64,000 nucleotides of DNA, from positions 1-64,000 of the forward strand of contig NZ_MTBC01000006.1 of NCBI RefSeq assembly GCF_002072105.2, given 5' to 3'. Both the position numbers and the translations under genes were made by a program. The DNA is from Croceivirga radicis (GTDB taxonomy: Bacteria; Bacteroidota; Bacteroidia; Flavobacteriales; Flavobacteriaceae). The notes below the pieces were generated by a model, which saw nothing but the letters and a program-made list of their open reading frames with translations, searched no databases and was not told where the DNA came from. Of the stretch, positions 50,795-59,656 are shown one piece after another; positions within the stretch are counted from its first letter, which is position 1, and each line of letters opens with the position of its first letter.

Positions 50795-51550
50795 TTATCT
50801 ACCCATCCAGCCGCCATCTACGGTTAAGATGGAACCGCTCATGTAATTACTTGCTTCTGAAGCCAAAAAAACAATTGGCCCTTTAAAATCTTTAGGCTCT
50901 CCCCAACGTCCTGCTGGTATTCTGGCTAATATAGAACTGCTTCTATCCTCATCTTCCCTTAATGCCTGTGTGTTATCCGTTGCTATATAACCAGGGGCAA
51001 TTGCATTTACCTGAACCCCCTTGCCTGCCCATTCATTAGACAAGGCCATGGTTAATTGCCCTATAGCTCCTTTTGATGCCGCGTAACCCGGCACGGTAAT
51101 ACCACCTTGGAAAGTTAATAAAGAAGCAGTGAAAATTATTTTACCGCTACCTCTTTTGACCATTTCCTTACCTAGCTCCCTGCTTAGTACAAACTGGGAG
51201 TTTAGGTTTACCTCTATTACCTTATCCCAGTATTCATCTGGGTGTTCCGCTGCTGGCTTTCTTAAAATGGTACCGGCATTGTTTACCAAAATATCTACTA
51301 CAGGATTTTCGGACTTTACCTTTTCTATGAAATCATAAAGAGATTTTCTATTAGAAAAGTCGCACTGGTAAGCTTTAAAACTGCGACCAATCTCTTCTAT
51401 ACGCTGCCCTATTTTAGAACCACTCAATTCTAAGCTGGCGGAAACACCAATAATGTTGGCACCTGCTTCTGCAAGTGCTTCGGCCATTGCAAAACCAATT
51501 CCTCTTTTACATCCGGTAACCAACGCTGTTTTTCCTTCTAGACCAAACAT
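50795..51550 (-). CDS. kduD: 2-deoxy-D-gluconate/5-keto-uronate reductase (KduD)
   Basis: 251 residues. SDR with TGCKRGIGFAMA cofactor loop, NNAGT, Ser in FTASLLT, YAASK and the usual end SGSILTVDGGWMGR. Reduces 2,5-diketo-3-deoxygluconate to KDG. 4 bases after kduI, so co-transcribed and probably coupled. Confidence 0.95.
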   Translation of the reverse strand: MFGLEGKTALVTGCKRGIGFAMAEALAEAGANIIGVSASLELSGSKIGQRIEEIGRSFKAYQCDFSNRKSLYDFIEKVKSENPVVDILVNNAGTILRKPAAEHPDEYWDKVIEVNLNSQFVLSRELGKEMVKRGSGKIIFTASLLTFQGGITVPGYAASKGAIGQLTMALSNEWAGKGVQVNAIAPGYIATDNTQALREDEDRSSSILARIPAGRWGEPKDFKGPIVFLASEASNYMSGSILTVDGGWMGR

Positions 51551-51554
51551 ATGC

Positions 51555-52385
51555 TTATCTTAATTGGTTAGGAGAACAGGTATCCATATCGCCATAATCC
51601 AAATTTTCACCAGCCATACCCCAGATAAAAGAATAATTAGTAGTTCCCGACCCAGAGTGTATAGACCATTCTGGCGACAAAACAGCTTGGTTATTTTCTA
51701 AAAAGATATGTCTAGTATGTTGGGGTTGCCCCATAAAATGACAAACCGTTTGCCCCTCTTCCACGTCAAAATAGAAATACGCTTCCATGCGTCTTTCATG
51801 TGTATGTGCTGGCATGGTATTCCAGACATTACCCTCTACCAATTCGGTAATACCCATTTGTAACTGGCAGGTCTCTACAATACTATTTACAATTAGCTTA
51901 TTTAATATTCTTTTGTTCGCGTATTTAGCATCGCCTAGATTTATTACTTCTGCATTTTCTTTACCCACCTTCTTTGTTGGGAAACTCTTATGCGCAGGGG
52001 CAGAATTTATATAAAACAATGCTTCTGAACCTCCTTTAAATAATACTTCTTTAGCTCCTTTACCCACGTAAAGTGCTTCTTTTTTATCAAGCTCGTACAC
52101 GGTACCATCTACAGAAACTTGCCCTTTACCACCAACATTTACAATGCCTAACTCTCTACGGTCCAAAAAGTTTTCAGATTTTAAATAGGGTATGGTTTCT
52201 AGCACCACATCTTTACTTCTTGGTTTTGCACCACCCACAATGTACCTATCATACATAGAATAGGTAAGGTTGATGCAATCATCCTCAAAAAGATTATCCA
52301 TTAAAAAATGTTTTCTTAACTCTTCTGTACCGTAAGCTCTGGCATCCTCAGGATGAGAGGCATATCTAAATTCGTGTTTTGTCAT
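51555..52385 (-). CDS. kduI: 5-keto-4-deoxyuronate isomerase
   Basis: 276 residues, close to the family norm of ~278. Metal ligands are seen in MPAHTHERRMEAYFYF (His, His, Glu) and SPEWSIHSGSGT (His). Converts 5-keto-4-deoxyuronate, from lyase and GH105 products, to 2,5-diketo-3-deoxygluconate. First gene of the uronate operon; the promoter with a LacI-type operator ends 16 bases upstream of its start. Confidence 0.96.
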   Translation of the reverse strand: MTKHEFRYASHPEDARAYGTEELRKHFLMDNLFEDDCINLTYSMYDRYIVGGAKPRSKDVVLETIPYLKSENFLDRRELGIVNVGGKGQVSVDGTVYELDKKEALYVGKGAKEVLFKGGSEALFYINSAPAHKSFPTKKVGKENAEVINLGDAKYANKRILNKLIVNSIVETCQLQMGITELVEGNVWNTMPAHTHERRMEAYFYFDVEEGQTVCHFMGQPQHTRHIFLENNQAVLSPEWSIHSGSGTTNYSFIWGMAGENLDYGDMDTCSPNQLR

Positions 52386-52400
52386 TTTTATGGTTTATCT

Positions 52401-52445
52401 GTGTAATCGATTACACAAATATAAATTAAAAATGAAATTCAGCAA
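52401..52445 (-). promoter_or_regulatory. Consensus promoter and LacI-type operator of the uronate operon
   Basis: Minus strand: TTG (52443-52445), exactly 19 bases, TATATTTG (52416-52423), a full match to the Bacteroidetes consensus. It is followed at once by the 16-bp palindrome GTGTAATCGATTACAC (52401-52416), centred near the expected start site. The arrangement is the same as at 40541-40563. Confidence 0.85.
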
Positions 52446-52575
52446 GAAAATATCCTAATAATTAATAAAAACGTAATGTGGCTACTGCAATTTTGTGGTT
52501 ATCTAAACGATTTTGACACAAAAAGACTTATAATAGCGCAATTGCGTAACAAAAAGAAGATAAGTTACGTAAAGG

Positions 52576-52758
52576 TTATTGCCCCAGTTCTATTGCCCTG
52601 AAGCTAGTTAATTCCGAGGCTGAAAAAGTAGCTGTTATTTCTATAGGATTACAACACACCTCACAATCTTCTACATAGGTTTGTGTAACAACACTTTGAT
52701 CTAAAAGCATAGATATTTCTTCCCAACAATATGGACATTGAAAAAAATGCTCTTCCAT
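52576..52758 (-). CDS. Small CPxC-type zinc-ribbon protein
   Basis: 60 residues. CPYC near residue 8 and CEVCC near residue 33 form a probable zinc site, and the spacing matches small bacterial 'CPXCG motif' proteins of unknown role. It starts 9 bases after the TolC-like stop and so probably ends the efflux operon. Confidence 0.75.
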   Translation of the reverse strand: MEEHFFQCPYCWEEISMLLDQSVVTQTYVEDCEVCCNPIEITATFSASELTSFRAIELGQ

Positions 52759-52767
52759 CTAAATCTG

Positions 52768-54147
52768 TTAATATTGAATGTTAAGTAATTGCCCTGTTAA
52801 TTGAAGTAATTGTAGCTCTGCAAGCTTGGCATTATACTTGGCCAAGTTCTTACTAGTTTGTGCATTAAGCAAGTTTATTTGCGCCTGTCTTAGTTCTACA
52901 GATGTAATTTGCCCTAACTTATAACGTTCACTACTGCGATCAAAATTGTTGGTGGCAGTAATTACATTTTGCTCTTGTAAACGGTACACCTTAAGTCTAT
53001 TCTCATAGTCGCCCTTTGCATTGGCAATATCCCTCTTAACCTCTAACAAGACTTGTTCTTTTTGAACCTCCTGATTTTCAAGAGCTAATTTTGCATTCTT
53101 ATTATTGGTAATACCACTTCCTCCATCAAATAAATTCCAAGTTAAATTTATACCAGCAGAAACCCCCGTGCTTGTATTAGAAGCTAAAAAGTTGGTTGCA
53201 GGGAAGTTTCCTTCGTTCCAACCATAACTACCCGTTAAACCCACGGTTGGCAAATAGACACTTCTTGAAGCTTTTAAGTTGTAATCTGAAATGGAAATGT
53301 TGCTATTGGCCAAAAGCAATCTAATATTATTGACCTCCGCTTCTTTAACATACGTTTCTAAATCTAAGGGCGAAACAAAAGTCACCGTGGTATCTACATT
53401 AAAAGTACGTTCCATGTCTTGGTTAACCACTATATTTAAATCACGAAGGGTATTCGCCAACAATTGCTTTTCATTCATTAAGTTAATACTATCATTAACC
53501 AAATCTACCTGCGCGTTAAGCACCTCTAACTTATTTACTTGGCCATATTCAAAACTGTACTCTGCCCTTTTTAAACGGTCTTGTGTATTTGCTTTGGTCT
53601 CTGTTAATACGCCCACATTTTCCGTTATCCTAGCCACCTCAAAATAAACCGTGAATAACTGGATTATTGAATTTTCAATTGTTTGTCTAGCTTGTAAATC
53701 GCTCAAATTATATTCTTCTTTGAGGCGTTTAAGGTTATACCACCTTCCCAAACCATCAAACAAAGTGTACCCCAAGTTAAGTGCCGCACTATATCTTTTA
53801 GTTTCCGCCCCATCTACCTCTCTTACAGAACCATCTTGAAAGGTAGCCTCTTGATCGTTAATGTCTAAAGAACCGCTACCTGTAGCCGTAAGCGTTGGTA
53901 AATATCCCGTATTTAAAGCACTCTTATTGTTTTTGGCAATCTCTTTGTTGTTTTCTGCAATTTTAATACCTAGGTTATTCTCTAGCGTGAGCTTTACTGC
54001 TTCTTCTTTGCTTAAAAATTCTTCTTGTGCATTAACCAAGGTGCAAATTAGTACTAGGGAAACAAACAATGTTTTTGCCCCTATAAACTGCTGCAACCGC
54101 AACGCAAATAAAAATATAAACATACTATAGCCTTTGGTCTTATTCAT
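52768..54147 (-). CDS. TolC-family outer-membrane efflux channel
   Basis: 459 residues from the ATG at 54147, which overlaps the RND pump stop by 8 bases; the frame is open to 54183. Signal peptide ends near LICTLVNAQEE. Two repeated coiled-coil/beta halves are seen: LTLENNLGIKIAENN, LNLGYTLFDGLGRWYN, then SAGINLTWNLFDGGSGITN and NNFDRSSERYKLGQITSVEL. It forms the exit duct of the tripartite pump. Confidence 0.93.
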   Translation of the reverse strand: MNKTKGYSMFIFLFALRLQQFIGAKTLFVSLVLICTLVNAQEEFLSKEEAVKLTLENNLGIKIAENNKEIAKNNKSALNTGYLPTLTATGSGSLDINDQEATFQDGSVREVDGAETKRYSAALNLGYTLFDGLGRWYNLKRLKEEYNLSDLQARQTIENSIIQLFTVYFEVARITENVGVLTETKANTQDRLKRAEYSFEYGQVNKLEVLNAQVDLVNDSINLMNEKQLLANTLRDLNIVVNQDMERTFNVDTTVTFVSPLDLETYVKEAEVNNIRLLLANSNISISDYNLKASRSVYLPTVGLTGSYGWNEGNFPATNFLASNTSTGVSAGINLTWNLFDGGSGITNNKNAKLALENQEVQKEQVLLEVKRDIANAKGDYENRLKVYRLQEQNVITATNNFDRSSERYKLGQITSVELRQAQINLLNAQTSKNLAKYNAKLAELQLLQLTGQLLNIQY

Positions 54148-57100
54148 GATTATGTTCTTCTTGCTCCTTAATTGCACGCTCAACTTCTTCTTTGCTTATT
54201 TTATTTCCTGTTCTAAGCCATTTAGCACCCACTTTAACCTCATTGCTGAAAGAAAGGAAAATAGGCAGCATCACCAAGGTAAGTATGGTAGCGAAACCTA
54301 TACCATAGGCTATGGATATTGCCATTGGTTTTAAAAATTGTGCTTGCCTGCTCTTCTCTAATAATAGTGGCGCTAGACCTGCTATAGTAGTTACCGAGGT
54401 TAAAAATATTGCCCTAAATCTTGATTTACCCGCCTCGTACAATGCATCATCATACTTCATACCTTCTTTAAGGTTACTATTAAATTTACCTATCAACACC
54501 AGACCATCATTTACCATAATACCTATTAAGGCAATAATACCTAACATGGATAATAAATTCACGGCAAAATCATGGATAAAATGCCCCCAAGCAACAGCAG
54601 TTAAGCTAAACGGAATCAATAAGATTAATAACAGTGGCTGACTAAAACTACGAAAGGTAAACGCAATAGTTATGTAGATTAAAAACAATACAATTGGACC
54701 AACATAATTAAGAGAATCCGTTAACTTGTTGCGTTCCCTGCTTTGCCCCTCATAAGATGCGGTCACCGTTGGATATTTAGATTGGATTTCTGGCATTATT
54801 TCGCCTTTTATCCAGCTCATTATATCTGGGGCACTTGTGTTTTTTGCGTCTTTTAAATCTGCACTTACTTGAATTTCTCTTTGCCCATCCAAGTGGTTTA
54901 TTGCTACATCGCCACGAGCTATGGTATAGGTAGCTATTTCTTTTAAAGGCACCCTAGAACCAGAAGGGGTAACTATGCGCATTTCGTCCAATTGGTTTAT
55001 AGATTCTCTATTTTGGCGATCGTAACGGACCCACACCCTAATCTCATCTTGCCCTCTTTGAAAACGCTGGGCCTGCACGCCAAAAAATCCAGCTCTAACC
55101 TGACTCATTATGGTTCTTAAATCCAAACCTAACAAATACGCATTGTCTTTAAGTTGTAATTGTATTTCTTTAATCCCTGCGGGATCATTATCACTAACAT
55201 CTTTTAAGAGTGCGTTTTCTTCCAATGCGGTTTTTAGTTCTCTTTTAGACGCTTTAAGCTCCTCAATATTGTTACCCAATAAAGAAACTGAAACCGGACT
55301 ACCACCAAAATTACCGCCTGAACCGTATATTAAACTTTCCACTCCAATAACTGGGCCTACAAGTTCCCTTAGTCTATTAGATACCATATCAGAAACTATT
55401 GCATCTGGCCGTTCCTCTCCTGGCAATAAATTGATTTCTAAACTAGCGGTAGAAGTTCCAGGACCTAACTTCTTGATCATATTCACATAGAGCTCTTTAC
55501 CTTCTCCCTTTAAATACTCAGCTGTTAATTCTTGGTTTACGATTATTGCCTTATCCTGGATCAAAGAAATGATGCTATCCGTAACTTTTTCATTGGTTCC
55601 ATTGGGCATTTGCAAGCTAATAGTTACCCGATCACTGGCCACCCTTGGAAAGAATGAGGTTTTTATAATACCACCACCCATAGAACCAAAGGTTAATGCT
55701 AGGGCAAGGATAAAAAATGAAAAGGTTAAAAAACGATATTCTAAAGCAAAATTAAGCGTTGGCGCATAGAGCTTATCTCGCATCCAGGACATGGCACGGT
55801 CTCCCATCCTATTAATTTCTCGCAACTTGGAGAAAAATTTACCTGCTGCGGTTCTAGGTTCTTTATTTTGTTTGCTCAAGGCCTTGGAATGGGCCAAGTG
55901 AGCCGGTAAAATTACCAAAGCCTCTACAAGAGAAACCACCAAGGTTAAAATAACGATGACAGAAACCTCACTAAAAAACTCTCCAATCCTTCCTTCTAAG
56001 TAAAGAAATACAGAAAAAGCCAAAATAGTGGTTATTATAGCAGATACTATGGGTGGAATCACCTCCAAGGTACCATCTAATGCCGCTTGTACCGGTTTTT
56101 TCCCTTTTTCATAATGCTGGTATATATTTTCGGCTATTACAATACCATCATCTACCAAAATTCCAATTACAATAATCATCCCGAACAAGGACAATACGTT
56201 GATCGTTACATTAAATAATGGAGCAAATATGAACATACCCAAAAAGGCAATTGGCAAACCAAAAGCTACCCAAAAAGCCAATCTTGTATTTAAGAACAAA
56301 GACAAGAATATCAGCACCAAAATCATTCCCATAATTGCATTCTCCGTAAGCAATTGGGTTCTTTGGTTTAATGTTTTAGAACGATCATCTACAACGTTTA
56401 GCTCTACATTATTGTACTTTTGGTTAAAGTCTTCTACATATTCTTTAACTTGATCTGCAGCTCCAATTAAATCTTCTGTATTGGTACTGGTTATAGAAAC
56501 GGTAACAGATAAATTTCCATTGTAATATGAGGCATTGGGTGTTTCTGAAAAACGATCTCTAATAGTAGCCACGTCTTTTAATCTAATGGTTCTACCACTT
56601 ACATCTGCCCTAACAATTACGTTGCTCAACTCATCTCCATAATACGAACGATTATTTGCTCGAATCAAATACTCTTCCTCGTCTGTTTTAATATTACCAC
56701 CGGTTACCAAAATATTGGCATTGGCAACAGCCTGCGAAACTTCTGTAAACGAAATGTTATAAGCCAATAGGTCTGCCTCATTAACTGCAATTTCTATCTC
56801 TTCATCTGGATAGCCCGAAATTTCAATTTGAGAAATACCATCCAAGGCCCTCAAATCATTTTCAATTTGTCTGCCTATTTGTTTTAAGACCGATAAGGAA
56901 ATATTATCACCGCTAACCGCAAAACTTATAGTTTGCCTTACCGCTTCTAATTTGGCAACAACAAGTGGCTCCATACCTGTAGGAAATGTGGGCACCCGAT
57001 CAACGGCATTCTTTACCTCTAGAAGCATAAAGTCTATATCATAACCCTTTTCTATTTCTACGTTAATAGAACCAGAGTTTTCTCTAGAGGTAGAGGTTAC

Positions 57101-57340
57101 ACGATCAACGCCTTGTAGCCCTTTTAGATTATCTTCTATCTTAAGTACCACACCTTCTTCTATCTCTTGTGGAGAGGCACCTGGGTAAGTAATGGTTATA
57201 AGTACATTTTTAGAATCTGCTAGTGGAAAAAAAGAGGAATTAAGGGATAACATACCCACAACACCAAAAACCACAAAAGCAATTATTACCACATTTACGG
57301 CAACATGGTACTTAATAAAGTATTCTATTATTTTTTTCAT
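54140..57340 (-). CDS. RND-family efflux pump, inner-membrane subunit
   Basis: 1066 residues, 12 predicted helices with two large periplasmic loops. N-terminal amphipathic helix then VGMLSLNSSFFPLADSKNVL; GMIIVIGILVDDGIVIAENI carries the acidic pair in helix 4; GIIALIGIMVNDGLVLIGKF is the matching helix 10. Drug/metabolite export is inferred; the small N-terminal loop pattern and PGASPQEIE resemble AcrB-type HAE pumps. Its start overlaps the adaptor stop by one base. Confidence 0.94.
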   Translation of the reverse strand: MKKIIEYFIKYHVAVNVVIIAFVVFGVVGMLSLNSSFFPLADSKNVLITITYPGASPQEIEEGVVLKIEDNLKGLQGVDRVTSTSRENSGSINVEIEKGYDIDFMLLEVKNAVDRVPTFPTGMEPLVVAKLEAVRQTISFAVSGDNISLSVLKQIGRQIENDLRALDGISQIEISGYPDEEIEIAVNEADLLAYNISFTEVSQAVANANILVTGGNIKTDEEEYLIRANNRSYYGDELSNVIVRADVSGRTIRLKDVATIRDRFSETPNASYYNGNLSVTVSITSTNTEDLIGAADQVKEYVEDFNQKYNNVELNVVDDRSKTLNQRTQLLTENAIMGMILVLIFLSLFLNTRLAFWVAFGLPIAFLGMFIFAPLFNVTINVLSLFGMIIVIGILVDDGIVIAENIYQHYEKGKKPVQAALDGTLEVIPPIVSAIITTILAFSVFLYLEGRIGEFFSEVSVIVILTLVVSLVEALVILPAHLAHSKALSKQNKEPRTAAGKFFSKLREINRMGDRAMSWMRDKLYAPTLNFALEYRFLTFSFFILALALTFGSMGGGIIKTSFFPRVASDRVTISLQMPNGTNEKVTDSIISLIQDKAIIVNQELTAEYLKGEGKELYVNMIKKLGPGTSTASLEINLLPGEERPDAIVSDMVSNRLRELVGPVIGVESLIYGSGGNFGGSPVSVSLLGNNIEELKASKRELKTALEENALLKDVSDNDPAGIKEIQLQLKDNAYLLGLDLRTIMSQVRAGFFGVQAQRFQRGQDEIRVWVRYDRQNRESINQLDEMRIVTPSGSRVPLKEIATYTIARGDVAINHLDGQREIQVSADLKDAKNTSAPDIMSWIKGEIMPEIQSKYPTVTASYEGQSRERNKLTDSLNYVGPIVLFLIYITIAFTFRSFSQPLLLILLIPFSLTAVAWGHFIHDFAVNLLSMLGIIALIGIMVNDGLVLIGKFNSNLKEGMKYDDALYEAGKSRFRAIFLTSVTTIAGLAPLLLEKSRQAQFLKPMAISIAYGIGFATILTLVMLPIFLSFSNEVKVGAKWLRTGNKISKEEVERAIKEQEEHNHE

Positions 57341-58470
57341 TACTTGCCGGTTTCTGTTGGTTCTTCAAACACCTTTACCAACATACCTGCATATGCCCCT
57401 ATTATAGGTTTGGAAACAATTGTAGTACCATCGGGCACATCTTTAAGGACAACCTTTTTATCAGAATAATAAACGGGTGTTACATCTAACAAATCCAAAA
57501 TGGAATCTTTTACTACAAAAATTTTGTCGTTTTGGGTTAGCAAAGACCGATCTACCTCTATGGCCTTGGTTACGGTTTCTCCCGATAAAGCAGCTTCTAA
57601 ATATTGCCCTTCCCTTAAGTTATCTCCAGAAACCTCTATAAAACTGGTAATGGTCTGGGAGGTTTGATCCACCCGTCCGTTTACACGTATTACCTTACCC
57701 GTATATTCTTGACTCTTGTCTAAATTGAACAATTTAACGGACTTACCTACCGATAAAAAATCTGCAAAGGTTTTGCTTACGGCAACTTCTAATTCATAAA
57801 CCCCTGTTTTTATAAACTCGCCTAACTTTTGACCAGAGCGTACTAGTGTACCTTCCGTAACCAAGGTTTCTGTTAAAATACCTGTAAAGGGTGCTGAAAT
57901 GGTGTATTTAGATAAACGTTGCTCTAAATTCTTAACGTTGTAGTAGCTACCGAAAATTCCCCTACCGGTAATAAAGAATTTTTCCTTCTCTGAATCTACT
58001 TTTGGCAATTCTGGAGTAGCCTTTTCTAAATCGAAATTGGACAAATAAGTTTGCCATTTGGCAAAATGTTCCGGATAATCTAATTGTAAATCTGGCATTA
58101 TAGATGTAAGCAGATTATAAAACTCACTTTTAGCAGATTGTACGCTGGCATAATATTCAGAAGCATCTATTCTTATTAAGGTTTGCCCTGCATTATATTC
58201 CTGTCCTGTTTTAAAAGGTTTAGTTCCTTTTCTAAATACCCCTTGAACCTCTGCATAGAGTTCTACCCTATCTTTGGCAACCAAATTTCCGTTAGCGGGA
58301 ACCGTTACTGGCACCTCTCCATTTTTTACGGTATCTACAAAAACTGTTTTGACTACTTTCTGGGGGGCAGGTCTTCTATCTTGTTTACTGTCTATAATTT
58401 TATTGGCAAAAAAGATGGCGCCAATAATAATGATAATCCCCAAAACAATAGAGATAATTGTACGTTGCAT
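57340..58470 (-). CDS. RND efflux periplasmic adaptor (membrane fusion protein)
   Basis: 376 residues. N-terminal anchor helix (IISIVLGIIIIIGAIFFAN), lipoyl-like halves VPANGNLVAKDRVELYAEV and YTISAPFTGILTETLV around a helical hairpin, then the beta-barrel (AVSKTFADFLSVGKSVKLF). It links the pump and the TolC-like channel. First gene of the operon; a TAGCTTTG box lies 23 bases upstream. Confidence 0.93.
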   Translation of the reverse strand: MQRTIISIVLGIIIIIGAIFFANKIIDSKQDRRPAPQKVVKTVFVDTVKNGEVPVTVPANGNLVAKDRVELYAEVQGVFRKGTKPFKTGQEYNAGQTLIRIDASEYYASVQSAKSEFYNLLTSIMPDLQLDYPEHFAKWQTYLSNFDLEKATPELPKVDSEKEKFFITGRGIFGSYYNVKNLEQRLSKYTISAPFTGILTETLVTEGTLVRSGQKLGEFIKTGVYELEVAVSKTFADFLSVGKSVKLFNLDKSQEYTGKVIRVNGRVDQTSQTITSFIEVSGDNLREGQYLEAALSGETVTKAIEVDRSLLTQNDKIFVVKDSILDLLDVTPVYYSDKKVVLKDVPDGTTIVSKPIIGAYAGMLVKVFEEPTETGK

Positions 58471-58492
58471 TAGTTTGGTATTTGTTAAAAAG

Positions 58493-58522
58493 CAAAGCTA
58501 TTGCTAACAGCGGGTAAGACAG
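58493..58522 (-). promoter_or_regulatory. Promoter of the efflux operon
   Basis: Minus strand: CTG (58520-58522), 19 bases, TAGCTTTG (58493-58500). The -7 box is a perfect match and the -33 box matches 2 of 3 positions, with ideal spacing. Confidence 0.55.
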
Positions 58523-58562
58523 GTTAAAAAATTCATAAAAAGTTAACACCTGATAATTTCAC

Positions 58563-58592
58563 AAAAAAAAGGGGGCACACCTCTGCACCCCC
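58563..58592 (-). terminator. Intrinsic terminator after the LRR gene
   Basis: Minus strand: GGGGGTGC-AGAGGT-GTGCCCCC (five G-C pairs, two G-U and one C-G) followed by eight T. It isolates the LRR gene from the efflux operon. Confidence 0.85.
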
Positions 58593-58619
58593 GAACCAAA
58601 CAAACTAAAGTATAACTAA

Positions 58620-59507
58620 CTACTTATTATCATCTACAAACTTGGTATCTGCCATTCTTGTTGGCAATGTTTGTACATCTAAATTTTTATAAGGTGATAA
58701 ATCCTTGCTATCCGTATCAAAAACCAAAAAATGCTTGGTATTCATAGCTTCTAAACCGGTGTATGCATTGAATTTATTATTCTGTATTTGTAAAATTTTA
58801 AGATTGCTTAGTTGGGCAAATTCCGCAGGTATCTCTCCAGCTAAATCGTTATTGGCCAAAACTAATTCTTGTAGTTTAACCAATTTACCTAAATCTGCAG
58901 GTAAACTACCTTCTAGATTATTTTCAAATAAACCCAACTTAACCAGTTTAGTTAAATTTCCAAAACCACTAGGGATGCTACCACGAAGATTATTACTAGA
59001 AAGGTTTAGTATTTTTAATTGCTTTAGTTGTGCAATACTTTCTGGTATTTCGCCACTTAAAAAATTATTGAACATAGAAAGCTCCACCAAATTTGTAAGA
59101 TTACCTACCTCTTTTGGAAGTGCCCCTTTTATTCTATTCATTTCTAACTTTAAAACTCGTAATTCCTTTAAAGAAGTTAATTCTTTTGGTAAGACACCCG
59201 TTAGGTTGTTAAATGCAAGGTTTAAATGTTTTAAATGGGCTAAATTTCCAATGCTATTTGGAATTGTACCTTTTAAATTGTTGTTAAACAATTTTAAACC
59301 TACCACATGCCCATCTTTTAAGAAAACCCCTTTCCAAGTAGCAATGGGAGCTTCTAAATCCCAAGGCGTTATCCATTCTTTACCATTGGTTTGTTGGTAA
59401 AAATCTATTAAAGCCGATTTTTCTTCCTTAGTAATGGTATTAGCAATACTTGCTACAGGTACTAATGCAATACTTAGTAAAAGAAATAAAGTTTTGGCTA
59501 TTTTCAT
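58620..59507 (-). CDS. Exported leucine-rich-repeat protein of plant-like type
   Basis: 295 residues with a signal peptide (…PVASIANT). A cap like plant LRR N-termini (EKSALIDFYQQTNGKEWITP, ATWKGVFLKDGHVVGLKLFN) is followed by about eight 23-24-residue repeats of the form LxxLxxLxLxxNxLxGxIPxxxx (~75-260). The repeat type matches plant receptor LRRs and is also known in bacteria. It has no membrane anchor or type IX C-terminal domain that I can see. Probably a protein- or glycan-binding surface. Monocistronic, with its own terminator. Confidence 0.88.
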   Translation of the reverse strand: MKIAKTLFLLLSIALVPVASIANTITKEEKSALIDFYQQTNGKEWITPWDLEAPIATWKGVFLKDGHVVGLKLFNNNLKGTIPNSIGNLAHLKHLNLAFNNLTGVLPKELTSLKELRVLKLEMNRIKGALPKEVGNLTNLVELSMFNNFLSGEIPESIAQLKQLKILNLSSNNLRGSIPSGFGNLTKLVKLGLFENNLEGSLPADLGKLVKLQELVLANNDLAGEIPAEFAQLSNLKILQIQNNKFNAYTGLEAMNTKHFLVFDTDSKDLSPYKNLDVQTLPTRMADTKFVDDNK

Positions 59508-59656
59508 GTTGGTATGGTTTAATTCATAAGAATTGTCCTACAAATTAAATGTAAGTATTCCGCCCCAACAAATTAAATCGTTAAACAGCTTCTCTATTGT
59601 TGTAAAAACGTGCTTTTAAGTGGCAAAAAGAGTAAAACCTGTTGTGAAAGGATTTT

